Positions 1 to 11,820 of a DNA stretch of 64,000 bases are shown in pieces (the first letter of the stretch is position 1; each line of letters starts with the position of its first letter). Source of the stretch: Epiperipatus broadwayi (lineage: Eukaryota > Onychophora > Udeonychophora > Euonychophora > Peripatidae); assembly GCA_028023455.1 (NCBI GenBank), contig JAQFVV010012545.1, forward strand, positions 2,629,001-2,693,000. The letters run 5' to 3'. The notes beneath the pieces were generated by a model that worked only from the letters and a program-made list of their open reading frames with translations, did not search any database and was not told where the DNA came from. The translations under genes and the position numbers were made by a program.

Positions 1-1673
1 AATTTATTTAACAAACTATTATCAATTATTTAATAAAAAAAATACATTGATGATAAAATAAATTTATGAAAATATGCAAATCTATAACAAATATTTACAT
101 TTATTTTTGAATGAGATATGTGTAATAATTGTTGAATTTATGGTTTATGCATATTAAATATTGCTGACTTTTATAGAACTACTTTCTGCTTTCTTTTATT
201 TAATACATATTTTTAATAGAATTTCATTTTGTTAAATATAATGCATACATGCAACAATAAATTCAAGAACAAATATGAGCATTAAAAATTAAAAAAAAAC
301 TAAATTCAGGAACAAACATCATCGTTAGAAATTCAAAAACAAACGCAAACATTTATTCAGAATTTTAATTTCTGCACACGTTTTATTTGCCATTGACATA
401 TTTTTTTGTTACATAATTGATATTACTTTTGGAAATAAATTATTATTTACAGTAAAAAGTATTAGTTTCTTAATTTTATTGAATATATTCTTGTAGCCAT
501 ATAGTCCAATATTAAATCCCTAGATTTAATTCTAATAATTAGTTTTTTTTTTTTAAATTTTATGATAAATGCTATATAGTTTAATCAAAGTGGCATATCC
601 TACATTATATTAATAATGCTGTTGGTTTATATAAATAAATTATCTTTTTATTTAATTTATAATTTTTGTTATTTACTTATTTATTTTAATAAATATTGCT
701 TGTATTAAAACATTCAATAAATTATTTTTACATAAATATTTAATTTTTAAATAAACGTTTTATCTTTTATTTAGTTTCAGTTGTGAATTTTGAAGCTATC
801 ACATTCTGTATATTTATACCCTTAATTATTATATGTCTCATATTCTTTTATTGTAGGATGTGCTTAGATTTATTTAATGCAATTTACTACTTTATATTTC
901 TTGTTTATTTAGGGGAAATTATATATTATATATATCCAAATATAAACCATATCAATTGATGGAACAAAACAACTTAACTAACTACTATAATAAATTATGA
1001 TGTATGCAAAGTAAGTGAGAAGAGTCCATATGTTATAGTTAATGTGTCAATTGAATAATCTAAGATAATAGAAGATATCTACAAAATGTTGGAGTATTAG
1101 AAAAGTTGGATTATAGGTGGACACATGATATTGGAATAGCCAATTACCATCTTAACTGGTGAGCTAATTTTAGTTTTCATCATCTAAAAAAGTAAAATTA
1201 GCTGTATTAAATAAATATACAATTTTGGATGATTTTTATTAATAAAATTGAAGAATATAAAATATTTGTAAGCATAAATATATTTATAATTAATGTTGAT
1301 CACTCTCTACTAGAGTTTTCTTATGTAAATTCTGACTTTCTAATATTCTGCAAATATTCATTACATGATTTTGGATGCTTTTGAGATATATAGTAAGACT
1401 GATTAATCAATCCTTTCTAGATTTAAAAAAATATTATATCTATGTCTCCAGAATACTGGCTTATAGTCTTCATCAGTAGAAGAACACACTGGATGAGCCA
1501 CATTAAAAAAATTATTCAGCATATATTTATAGCAAAATATATGCTGTGACTATTTAAATTTATTACTTTAAAAAATAGAGAGAAATAATTTAATAATAAT
1601 AAAAAAATGTTTAGAAAAACTAAAAATGAGTTTTATACTATTTTTGAGATATACTGTATTTTTAAAATGTTAA
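1..1673. other. AT-rich non-coding stretch (intron or flank)
   Basis: I see no convincing exon, RNA gene or transposon core here. Around 258-350 there is a loose triplication of a motif like aaattcargaacaaa, too degenerate to name. The rest is AT-rich DNA with scattered homopolymers. If the STRA6-like gene continues, its next exon after 2038 lies here unrecognised or beyond the window edge. Confidence 0.5.
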
Positions 1674-1690
1674 ATAAAAAATCAATTTTT

Positions 1691-1786
1691 TTTCTTCTCA
1701 TATGTCAAATGTGTTTACCGGGAAGCGAATCCCGGCCAGCTGCTTGGAAGACAGCTATGCTAACCACTAGGCCACCAACGCTTGAT
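1691..1786 (-). mobile_element. tRNA-Gly-derived short SINE, copy 1
   Basis: Read on the minus strand this has a tRNA-Gly(TCC)-like head: a GCGTTGGTGGCC start, an A box (GGCCTAGTGGTTAGC), an anticodon arm with loop CTTCCAA, and a B box (GGGATTCGCTTCCC). The 3' acceptor half is replaced by AAACACATTTGACATATGAG followed by an A-rich tail, so the acceptor stem cannot form and this is not a working tRNA gene. It is bounded by a perfect 17-bp direct repeat (1674-1690 and 1787-1803), the hallmark of LINE-mediated insertion. The 3' motif GACATATGA plus A-run recurs in the copies near 32.8 and 36.3 kb. The unit is only about 96 bp. Confidence 0.88.
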
Positions 1787-2037
1787 ATAAAAAATCAATT
1801 TTTATAAAATGATTTTGGCTTACCATTTAACAAATAATTTTTAAATATAAAAATTTTAAAACTCTGATATATATATATTGCTTTTAAATTTAAAATCTAT
1901 AGATTAGCCATAGATTATCGAAGAATAGATTTTTTTTTTTACATACAACTATAATATTTATTTTAAAGAAATATACATACAGATAGATATACATATGTAC
2001 ACAAGTATAAATTTATATATTTATATAAGTAACTTAC

Positions 2038-2099
2038 CTGATGTACAACAACAAGTCCCACAGCAATGCAAGTCAAAAAACGGGCAGAAAACCTAAAAC
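2038..2099 (-). CDS. STRA6-like: Exon of STRA6-like receptor gene (membrane segment after the PGF motif)
   Basis: Candidate internal coding exon of 62 nt on the minus strand. The acceptor is ...aatcaaag before GTTTTAGG, with a moderate pyrimidine tract upstream. The donor is CATCAG followed by gtaagtta, near perfect. Read in the frame set by the exon at 26517-26587 it gives (G)FRFSARFLTCIAVGLVVV then HQ, a short basic loop followed by a hydrophobic helix. Joined to the preceding exon it forms Y-E-P-V-PGF-R-F. This matches the Y-x-P-x-PGF element at which vertebrate STRA6 (the retinol-binding-protein receptor) enters its next membrane segment, a helix also ending ...YQ/HQ. It ends in phase 0. 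The next exon was not found downstream. The assignment rests on remembered family sequence and splice signals, not on a search. Confidence 0.62.
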
Positions 2100-3119
2100 C
2101 TTTGATTAAAAACACAATTACTATTATATATATAATTTTTGACATAATTATCATGCTCCTCTATGCAATAACATTTATATAATACAGAAAGTAATATACA
2201 TTTAATAAATAAATAAAGAACATAATTACTCTAGAGGTCATGTGACATTTTAATGTCAGAAATGATAAGCTGAGCTTTAATTCAAAGACTTTTGACTCTC
2301 AAATCAGCTCCTCTACTACTAAACCAGATATGGTTCTTATTAAATACCAATTATTTAAAATTGAGACATCTTTCAGCTTTCTTCTTTTTTAACTATTGTC
2401 AGTAACTGAATACATAAAGACTGAAAGCAGTTCTAATAACACATAATAAGTGTTATATTATGGGAGTCAGTATTATATATTCTTAAAATAATAATAACAT
2501 TTTATTTAGTAATCAGGGATATTATTTATTGTCAAGCATAAAATGATTCTGGAGTATTTATTTAATTATAAATATAATACAATCCTTCAATGTATCAAAG
2601 TAAGGTTAATATGGAGATCTTAATTACCTTATATTTTTATAATAATTCGATAATTATTTTAATTTTAAAATATCTATGTTTAACTTCAATAGAATTTTTA
2701 TAACATTAATAAGTCAAACTTTTGATTGTAAAAAAATAATAATATAATATTATTATTTCTCTAATACAAAAATGAGTTTTCGATTCCTTTCAAACTAATA
2801 ATCAAAAAATAGATTGTGTATATTATGAATTTGAAGTGCCTAGTAAAATGTTATAATGTCATATAATAAAAAAGCATAATACTTAAAAAAAAGTAGGAGA
2901 CTAGCTGATATTTTGAAGCAAGATTTTGTCTAATTATTAGTATATATATATATTCTAAAATAACTTTATTAAAACAAATAATATATGTTTACAAATGATA
3001 CTATAGGCATAATTAATAATTACCTGATAACATCATGGTAAAAAAGGACAAAACTTAATAAATTAATACGATATTTCGGTCATCAAGGACTTTATCTAGA
3101 AATGCATATATATATATAT
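2100..3119. other. Intron sequence, no recognised element
   Basis: AT-rich DNA between the exon at 2038-2099 and the inverted-terminal element at 3120. A weak tRNA-like A/B-box pair can be imagined near 2270-2330 but is too degenerate to call. Short (TA)n tracts lie at 2941-2952 and 3105-3119. Confidence 0.5.
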
Positions 3120-5518
3120 TGTAACATTCTTCACGTTTTGCTAGTTTCTGGTAGGCCTTCTTTTACACATTATAAAGTGAAAGTTAATTAAGCTATGGAG
3201 AAAGAAAAATATCTTGTTCATTTCCAAAAAACATAGCTATATTTCCTGATTAACTGGCCTACTAATTATTATGACAGGAATTGCCAACAAAGTTAGTTTT
3301 CATTTATAAGATGGCGCCATAGTCAATAGACTCCTAACTTCCTCATATCCCATAATTTTGACACAAGTAACTAAAAGATTGGAGTTATAATTTCCCATAA
3401 CTTCATTTATTTTTTTAGTTTATTAGAACTTAAATCGGTTTATGCTTAAATGTATATTTTACCTTTGTCAATAGTTATTAAGCTCTGGGAATAATACAAT
3501 GGATTCCCAATGTGAGGCTTTTAAACAAACCATTACCTGAGATACAATGTTAAACACTAATTATACAACTACAAAAATATTTTTTTTAAATGTCTAGAAA
3601 ACACGATCGAGGCTGATGTAGATTTTAATTCACAGTGTTGACCGGGTAGGTGGATACTGGAGAGAGGAAAAAAGCATAGCCCCCAAGTTCTTATATACAC
3701 AGTAGGTGACATAAGATCATCTTTAAATGCCATCTTATAAGTGCACGTTCCCGAAAAATGGGAGAGTGGACCAAGCACCATGAGCCAATAAGTCTCAAAA
3801 GAATGAGCAATGCTTGTATGTGCTTAGACTTGGGCTTTTTATTGTTAGTTTTACATTGAATGTAAAGGACACAGGTAAATGTGCAAATCATTCCCACCAT
3901 GTTAGACCCTAAAACTGGGCTTTAAAGCTGTACGTCACTTGTGAATGAGTCTACCAAAATATATCAGTACACTAATACAAAAAAAAAGTTATACTTTTAA
4001 CCTTATGAAGAATAAAATTTTAAATTCATATTTTATTCTTGTTTGTGGGGACAGATGATATTGTACCATCTACAAATAGATGATCCAAATATATTGACAT
4101 TTGAAAATATTTAAGAGTTAAAAAAAAAAAGTAAATTTAAAGATCTTTTAAATTAACGCATTTTAAATTTTTTTAGTTTGTGTAATTTTTTTTTTTTAAA
4201 CGTACAATGAAAGTTGATTTTTGTTGTTTCAAATTATTTATCTGTAATTTTATTAAAGTTAAAAATTGGAAAGAATAAAAAAATATATGCTGATTACTAA
4301 TCCAGTTAAACAAAAGGAATTCCAAAGTAAAAGATTACAATTAGTATAACTTTCTAACTCTAATTAAAGATGATAGAAAGAATATGCTAAAAAAAGAACT
4401 TTGTAACAGAAAGTTAAAAATAAATGTATAAGATTATAAACCTAAGTATCATGATAATAATAACATGCGCAGAAGTTGCAAAATTGGATCGATGTATAAA
4501 AAGATGAGGACAACTTCGATCTAGGTCTTTTCATTTATCTCTGGTTGTGTTTTTAGAGTTGGATGTTTCCATGAGAGTGACCTGTTGCAGTGAAATGAAT
4601 CTGCACAGGGTATACTTGCTGAACAAAGTCATCAAGCAAAAATGGGAATGAAGCCTTGTGAACACCATTTTTCATAACAAAGAGATCATCACAACCATGC
4701 TACTTGCTCCAGCTATAAAATGGGTCAGAAAAGTGAAGATGCTGGCAGGAGAGATCAATTAAATTTCAATGAGCTCAGGATCCCACTAATCTACACAAAC
4801 TTACTGGTAAGTTAAATTATTCATATCCTGATTGTGACTAATGAACTATTTGCAATTTATAAGCTTATAAAATAACCTTGATGGAGACATTCCCTGATTT
4901 ATGAGACATTTTGATCCATGGATTATTTTATAAAGAGAGAACAGAAAAAGACAGACTGTTAATTATGTAAAGTGATCATCGGCATGCATGTCCTTTCTAA
5001 TTAGTAATAGTAATTTATCAAATGTTTTAATTGTATAATAAATAATTTATCATTAAATGTTTTAATTGTATAATAAAATATTTACCTTTAGGATCACTTT
5101 CATCTGTACATTATTAATTTTAGTTACTTACTTCAGTTTATTTGAACTTAAATTGGTTTATGCTTAAATGTATAATTTACCTTTGTCAATAGTTATTAAG
5201 TTCCAGGAATAATATTTTCTAAAAAAATAAATAAAGTTACAAGAAATCATAACTTCAATCTTTTAGTTACTTGTCTCAAAATTATGGGATATGAGAAAGT
5301 TAGAAGTCTATTGACTATTGTGCACTCTTATAAATTAAAACTAACTTTGTCGGCAATTCCAGTCATAATAATTAGTAGGCCAATTACTCAGGAAATATAG
5401 CTATGTATTTTTGGAAATAAGAACAAGATATTTCTTTCTCCATAGCTTGATTAACTTTCACTTTATAGTGTATAAAAGAAGGCCTACCAGAATCAAGAAA
5501 AACATGAAGAACATTACA
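3120..5518. mobile_element. TGTAA...TTACA inverted-terminal-repeat element (Ginger-like or LTR-derived, non-autonomous)
   Basis: The left end begins TGTAACATTCTTCACG at 3120. The right end finishes as its reverse complement, ...TGAAGAACATTACA, at 5518. The inverted arms stay recognisable for roughly 300 bp each. Both ends abut (TA)n DNA, so the target duplication is ATAT or TA. Inside the arms a block of about 85 bp (3418-3505 and about 5135-5215) is in the same orientation at both ends, not inverted, so one copy has flipped or been converted. The centre has no transposase ORF. TGTNR termini with 4-bp duplications are known for Ginger elements, which use a gypsy-type integrase. Inverted LTR fragments are the main alternative. 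Confidence 0.65.
4480..4815 (+). other. GC-richer unidentified block inside the 3.1-5.5 kb element
   Basis: This stretch is clearly less AT-rich than its surroundings and ends in ACTTACTG followed by gtaagttaaat (about 4806), a strong plus-strand 5' splice site. Short open stretches exist but none is convincing. It could be a captured host fragment or a non-coding exon carried by the element. I do not recognise it. Confidence 0.35.
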
Positions 5519-5812
5519 ATATATATATATATATTGTGACAGGCATTCTTGGAGTGGCCATGCACAAGATGGCTGTAGCTAAAGCTACAACTCATGCATA
5601 TAGAAAAATATTAGTATGAGTTAATTTAGAATGTATTTATTGCCATATAATCACTAATTAGATATGAATTATATAAATATAAGGTGAACTGAATGATGGT
5701 CTATTTTTACCAACATGTAAGAATATATAATTTGTACTTTTATTCATATCATAATTATATTATATATGTGAGTAACATTTTTGTTTTATTTTTTATTATT
5801 TTTAACAGTAAC
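5519..5812. other. (TA)n tract and AT-rich spacer
   Basis: A (TA)n run follows the element end, and AT-rich unique-looking DNA then continues to the retrocopy-like block. I see nothing more in it. Confidence 0.5.
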
Positions 5813-6330
5813 TTTATTGACTATGAATACAAAGTAGAAATAGTAAAGTAGATACAAAGGGGAAAACAAATAAATTGTCTTGAATCATGATGAGTGTTTG
5901 GACAGTTTGAGCAACATATACTCTTTTCAGCAGTCTTGTCATTCTTCTTTCAATTGAGAGTTTGGCATCTTTACCCGAAAAAACATAGGCGAAGAACCAA
6001 AACCCATTCCCCAGCCTTATGACCATTATAAGAGATCTGATTTTTTGGCTCATAATCACCCAAAATGGGCACATCTAGCCATCTTAGTGGCTTATGTTGA
6101 GTAATTCTTGGACAGACCATTAAGGAAACCCCCCAGTGCTGACATGAAAACTATTCTGGCAACACCACAAGCTTCCAGCTATCATTATAGATTCTTTCCA
6201 TTGAAATCATATGATCCCTCTTTCAGACAGCCTTGATCTTGCACAAAAGTTTATTATGTAAATTACTGTTACTCCTCCTAAAAATCAGATGGCATCTCAT
6301 TGTCCAGACTATGTAGTTCATGATAATTGA
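5813..6330 (-). pseudogene. Probable processed retrocopy, parent gene unidentified
   Basis: Read on the minus strand, a GC-richer block of about 500 bp ends in CAATAAAGTTACTG followed by an A-rich stretch, like the polyadenylation signal and tail of a reverse-transcribed mRNA. One frame is open for 86 codons (5814-6074). Neighbouring frames hold further protein-like stretches (for example DYEPKNQISYNGHKAG and KDAKLSIERRMTRLL), as expected of an old frameshifted coding sequence. I could not name the parent gene. No target-site duplication was located. It could instead be the 3' part of an unknown repeat. Confidence 0.45.
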
Positions 6331-6976
6331 CAGTCACAAATGTTTCACATTTGCAATTTTATTTTAAAGTTGTTTACATGTTGGAACATATTTATAAAAA
6401 AAAGGGAATAATCAAAAGTACTTGGAAACAGTCCAATGCATCTATATATTTTATTTTAGTTTATCAGATATGTTCTCTGCTAATAAGTTAAAGCAAAGTC
6501 AGATGGCTATTATTTTACCGATTACTAATGCATTAGTGGTCATCCTGCTTTGCATTTTACTTTTAAAAACAAAAGAGTCTGAAGTAATATGATGCCAAGA
6601 TTAGCAGAGAACATCTGATTTTATTTTTGATTTGTGTTTTTTTTTAGTTTTGATCTTTTTGTCAGGGAAAAATAAGAAAAACTTTCTTTTGTGTCAAAAT
6701 TAAAAATTGTAAATGGTACTCAATCAATCAGTAAACCAAGATAAAAATTAAAGATAAAATTTTAAAAGATAAAAAATAAGTGATTATAACATTAAAGTGT
6801 AAAAATCTATATGCATTGTTCTAATCCATTAGCCATGGAGGTAGAGTTGGCTGGTGCAATAGTTACAGAGGGATACTCAAATTCATAGTGTAATAAGTGT
6901 GCTACATAAGCTGTTCACCAAGTTCTGAGAATATTATGATGATCATTATTACGGTTACTATTATTGTTGTTGACCA
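6331..6976. other. Intron sequence without recognised features
   Basis: Moderately AT-rich DNA with a few short homopolymers. I see no splice-bounded exon, repeat or transposon motif that I can support. Confidence 0.45.
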
Positions 6977-7411
6977 CTATAGAAGCATGAAGGTATAGAA
7001 CAATCTAATATGGAGTAAAATCATGATTACAGAAATATTGTTTTGCTGTGCTGAGCTGTTTTTGTCTGACTGATGATTACCAGCTATAAGCTGTTGAGGC
7101 CATTTATTAAAGCCATATCTAAGAAGGAGATGTTGATCATCCAATAAAAAAGAAACAGTAGATAATAGAGCTGAGCTTGGCTTCAAATAAAAGTCCTGAC
7201 AAGTTATACAAATAAGTTGCAGTTTTATTAATGCTGTCATAAAGAAGAAAATATTGAAAAACCTTAAAAAGATGAAAATATATACTACATTAGTCAGCAA
7301 AATGAATATGGAATAGAAGTCCACTTCAGTGCACCCGCTCAGCTCCTTCCAAAACATCATCATGTAGCCACTGAATTCAGAGCTGCTGCTTTTGATGATG
7401 AAGATCTTCAT
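6977..7411 (-). pseudogene. 144-codon open frame of unknown origin
   Basis: A minus-strand frame is open for 144 codons, unusually long for this AT-rich window, starting at the ATG at 7411. The N-terminus is polar (MKIFIIKSSSSEFSGYMMMF) and the middle is strongly hydrophobic (about residues 33-60). The first 130 bp are GC-richer than the rest. I do not recognise the product. There are no flanking splice signals or poly(A) tail to decide between a host exon, a retrocopy fragment and chance. Confidence 0.25.
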
Positions 7412-8004
7412 GCCTATATCTTATTAAAGAGAACTGAAGTCCTCATCACCATGTTGTCCAGTTGTATAGTGCACTCAGAAATCCAGATGAAATCTGAAGA
7501 TACCAGAGGGTATAAATTTTGTTATTTTATTCATTTACCATTTTTAGTTAAATATGATTTAGATGCCAATAAAAAAGAATCTTATTGATATATGCATTTT
7601 TTGGTATAGTACATGTATTCATAAAGTGTGGGATTGTTCAGGTGAAACTGTCCTTCCATCTTAAGTTTAATATGCCTAGATGTGCATACAAATGTGTTTC
7701 CTATTTTCTTTGTTATTGCTTATAACACACATATGCATATAGCATAAAGAAATATAAAAATGGATTTAAATTATAGTTTTGCTTTGTCTCTATGTGTGCT
7801 TGATTTATATACAAGCACATGCTTATAAAATGTTATGTAAATAGTGGAAAGGATGTGCAAAGAGACATACATGTATAACCATATTTTTTTTGGACATTAC
7901 ATAAAATGATTAACATTTAATATGTGCGTATGTAGGTAGAAATTCAGACCACTTCATTCAAAGGTATTTCTATGAAATAAGGGAGGGAGTTCCATATCCA
8001 AATT
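7412..8004. other. Intron sequence without recognised features
   Basis: AT-rich DNA with several TATATA and ACATGTAT-like short motifs. No element ends or exons are evident before the inverted array begins near 8005. Confidence 0.45.
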
Positions 8005-9306
8005 GCATAAACATTAATACATTAAAGATCAGCCTTTCAAGCTATTGTGCATGCACTTTTTACAAGTGTTAATAATAAATGAATACTTTCACTCCCAACA
8101 CAAGATATAGTATTTAAGAAAGAACAAAATGAATCCACTTATTCTTTCCAACCCAAATGCTTATATATGAGCAAATCTTAAGTACTGGAAGAGAAAGCAT
8201 GAGGATAGACCACTCACTTTAAATTACTGTTTACAATGTCTGAATGAATGAATGATGCTGACGAAATTATCTAGAATTTACTAAACGTCATTCTCAAATG
8301 AAACTTAAACATATGTAAATAAGCATTTATTTTATATAGAGCATGTTTATAAATTGTAATACATTAAAGATCAGCATTTCAAGCTATTGTGCATGCACTT
8401 TTTATGAGTGTTAATAATAAATGAATACTTTCACTCCCAACACAAGATATAGTATTTAAGAAAGAACAAAATGAATCCACTTATTCTTTCCAACCCAAAT
8501 GCTTATATATTGGCAAATCTTAAGTACTGGAAGTGAAAGCGTGAGGATAGACCACTCACTTTAAATTACTGTTTACAATGTCTGAATGAATGATGCTGAT
8601 GAAATTTATCTAGAATTTACTAAATGGTGCATGTTTATAAATTGTAATACATTAAAGATCAGCCTTTCAAGCTATTGTGCATGCACTTTTTATGAGTGTT
8701 AATAAGAAATGAATACTTTCATGCCCAACACAAGATATAGTATTTAAGAAAGAACAAAATAAATCCACTTATTCTTTCCAACCCAAATGCTTATATATGG
8801 GCAAATCTTTCTTAAATACTATATCTTGTGTTGGGAGTGAAAGTATTCATTTATTATTAACACTTGTAAAAAGTGCATGCACAATAGCTTGAAAGGCTGA
8901 TCTTTAATGTATTACAATTTATAAACATGTGCTATATAAAATAAATGCTTATTTACATATGTTTAAGTTTCACTTGAGAATAACATTTAGTAAATTCTAG
9001 ATAATTTCGTCGGCATCATTCATTCAGACATCGTAAACAGTAAATTAAAGTGAGTGGTCTATCCTCACGCTTTCACTTCCAGTACTTAAGATTTGCCCAT
9101 ATATAAGCATTTGGGTTGGAAAGAATAAGTGGATTCATTTTGTTCTTTCTTAAATACTATATCTTGTGTTGAGAGTGAAAGTATTCATTTATTATTAACA
9201 CTCGTAAAAAGTGCATGCACAATATCTTGAAAGGCTGATCTTTAATGTTTTACAATTTATAAACATGCACTATATAAAATAAATGCTTACTTACATAAAC
9301 ATTAAT
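8005..9306. repeat. Complex inverted array: three direct units facing about two inverted units
   Basis: A unit containing CATTAAAGATCAGC, TTCAAGCTATTGTGCATGCAC and AACACAAGATATAGTATTTAAG occurs three times in direct orientation, with anchor positions near 8015, 8358 and 8645 (spacings about 343 and 287 bp; the last is partial). Two reverse-complement copies follow (about 8816-8930 and 9145-9275). The axis of symmetry is near 8812, with almost no spacer, so the region can fold into a large hairpin. Outer ends share cataaacattaat. No ORF is present. Likely a foldback DNA element or a palindromic amplification of one. Confidence 0.85.
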
Positions 9307-9982
9307 ATAAATTTTCTTTTTGAATTATAATGCTGGGGGACTTAGAGAATATATTTTTCTTTATGTATATATTTGGTGATGGGTTATTTGGGGTAAATAA
9401 ATATTTGTCTTTCATTTTATAAATTATTTCTTTGTGTCTTATTTATTTTTCTCTCTCCAACAATATTAAACACATATATTTCTGATAGTGGCTTAAGAAT
9501 AACCTGACTGAACTTAGCTCATGGGATACTACTTTATCAGGTGTTAAAAAATTGATGTCATGCAGATATCTGTCTTTATTCATTTATTTTATATGTTTTA
9601 TTAGTAGTTGTTATCATTTTGGGAGAGGTTTTCTATTTCCAAAAGTAATGCATAAAGGCCAAGTTCAAATTTGGTCTTTCATAGGTATGCAGTGATCAAG
9701 GAATGGATATCTATCAACATGACAAAAGAGTTTTGACAAGGGAGAGAATCAGGAAATATAACCAGCTTTGTATTGATCTCTCTCTCATTTAACAATTCAA
9801 TAGGGTAACTTTAAGATATGAAATATGGGGGTATTATTGAATTGATAATGATGCCATACTCTGATACGCAACGGGTTATTTCATATTCGGTTCTGTTTGC
9901 ATAGAAAAAATCCACAGAGTAAGGGAGGGTGTTGACCGGTACAATATATATATATATTAATATATTTTTAATGAATGTTTAG
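9307..9982. other. Intron sequence with a (TA)n tract
   Basis: Unremarkable AT-rich DNA. A (TA)n tract near 9943-9965 precedes the next foldback element. No coding or RNA gene signal is seen. Confidence 0.45.
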
Positions 9983-10264
9983 ATGGAAATCTTGAATATG
10001 TGAAGTTAACCATTTAAATCAACTTAATTAGAAAGCATGTAACCTAGAACAATTGCCCCAGGCCAAGAATCAAAGTAAACTGACAGACTGATGAATCAAA
10101 AAGAAAGATCCTCCTTTTAAATGTATCAGTCTGTCAATTTACTCCTTTTGGATGCATCAATCTGACATTTTAATTTGATTCTTGGCCTGGGCTAATGTTC
10201 TAGGTTAAGAGCATTCTAATTAAGGTGATTTAAATGAATAACTCCACACATTCAAGATTTCCAT
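9983..10264. mobile_element. Foldback / MITE-like element of about 280 bp
   Basis: The left arm starts ATGGAAATCTTGAATATGTG and the right arm ends in the diverged reverse complement, ...CACATTCAAGATTTCCAT. The arms match over about 110-120 bp, including CCTAGAACA and CCAGGCCAAGAATCAAA. The short centre has its own repeated ATGCATCAATCTGAC-like motifs. (TA)n sequence lies on both sides. No transposase is encoded. Arm length and lack of coding capacity fit a foldback MITE. The superfamily cannot be named without target-duplication evidence. Confidence 0.85.
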
Positions 10265-11820
10265 ATATATATGAATCAACAAGTTATACCTGTGTGTTGA
10301 AATTAGCATTTTAGAACTCATAAATAAAAACTATTGTCTAAAAAATTATACTATAAAATATTTAAATCTGTGTTTGCAAAACTTTTAGCTATTTCAATGG
10401 AAGTTTTTGTTGAGATATTTTTTTTTTTGAATGTTAAAAGTGATTTGACAAAAAGAAAAATTAAAAAAGCACACTTTATTAATATGATGGATAATTTATT
10501 AAGTAAGCTATATCTGGAAATTAATGAATCTACTTACAGAAAAGGTAGTTTTTTTAGTATTCAGCTTTATTATAGCATAGAGTGCTTTCAGCATATTCAA
10601 TATATATTCATGATATATAATCATATAATTACAAGTACTTTATATCAGTGTTTAATAATTGTCTTATAAGCTATTGAACATATTCAAATTTAAATTTATT
10701 CAAATCATCATTTCTTTCATATAGGTATGCTTACTTTTTTTCTGTTGAGATGGAAAAATTGTCACTAGCTATTGCACATGTTTCTTTGACCTTCTGCATT
10801 CTGCCCTCTCTCTGTGTGCACACTAGTTCTACTTTTGTTAGCTTGAATCTGTGGCTTGTTTTCTGCTCATCATCTGTAAATATTGACATGTTTTTTTACC
10901 TATGAGGACTCTATTATATAAATATCTATGTTGAACAAGCTTCATTGTCAAGTTTGCCCTTGACTCCCCATAACATACAACATTGCAGACTGGTTAGCTG
11001 CAATTAATTTAATAGACCATTTGTTTGTGCCACTTCATTTAGTAAAGCAGTTTTAGTGTTGTTGACTAATTGGTTAAGTGATGGAGGAATTCGAAAGTTA
11101 TATTAAATTTGCTTTACATACATTTATAAATTTATGTAAAATTTTAGGAATGTACGTTATGCTTATCCATTTTTTAGGTTCCTCTTGTTGATGGGGCAAG
11201 GATTTTTTATTTTGTTATAGAATATATTTATGGTGTTTATGATTTTATCATAATTATATTCCATCTTTGGAAAGTCATTTGTATACTTTTCAATGTTTTT
11301 ATTATATTCAAAATTGCATAGTGTATAATTTCTGTGTAAAAAAACTTTTCGAGCCCATATATTTATATGACATTGGAAATCTTGATCTAGAGTATATTGC
11401 TCCTACTAGAGGCTTAAGCATCATTATGTCATCCAGAATGTGGCCTGTTTTTGTGTATACCAATCCAAAAACTTTAATCCTATACTATTCCCTTTCTTTC
11501 TCAATGACCATCCATTCCTGTCATATTTGACCAATCTGTGTGTCTGTAGCACATATAAATGTGTCACCCATGTAATTAATGTATATTAAGTTTGAGTTTA
11601 CATGCTATTTGGGAATAATACAGTTTTCAATTTGTTCTAGAAATAGACTACTGATGATGCTCCCCCCCCATTGGCCAACCATTATATATTTTCTAATTGC
11701 TACATCTGTGATGTCTTTGTCTGTTCATTTCAAGACATCTATTATGAATTATTTTTTGTGATGGTCATAGTTGCTGTTACTTGACAATTTATCAACTACC
11801 TCATTTGATTCTGTTACGAG
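10265..11820. other. Unassigned stretch upstream of the gypsy LTR
   Basis: A 111-codon AT-rich plus-strand frame at 10334-10669 looks like chance. From about 10700 to 11800 the DNA is GC-richer and pyrimidine-biased on the plus strand, like the decayed minus-strand coding sequence of the neighbouring gypsy element. I could not match a retroelement domain in any minus frame, so I leave it unnamed. Confidence 0.35.

Noticed and set aside
1716-1786. Functional tRNA-Gly(TCC) gene
   Set aside because: The D, anticodon and T regions look right, but the 3' acceptor strand does not pair with the 5' strand, and the unit has SINE target duplications and an A-rich tail.
2265-2335. Further tRNA-like SINE
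   Set aside because: Only loose A- and B-box resemblance, with no target duplication or shared 3' end.
8005-9306. CRISPR-like repeat array
   Set aside because: Units are hundreds of bases long, partly inverted and without regular spacers, and the genome is plainly eukaryotic.
10334-10669. 111-codon plus-strand frame
   Set aside because: Low-complexity AT-rich composition, no motif and no splice or poly(A) context.
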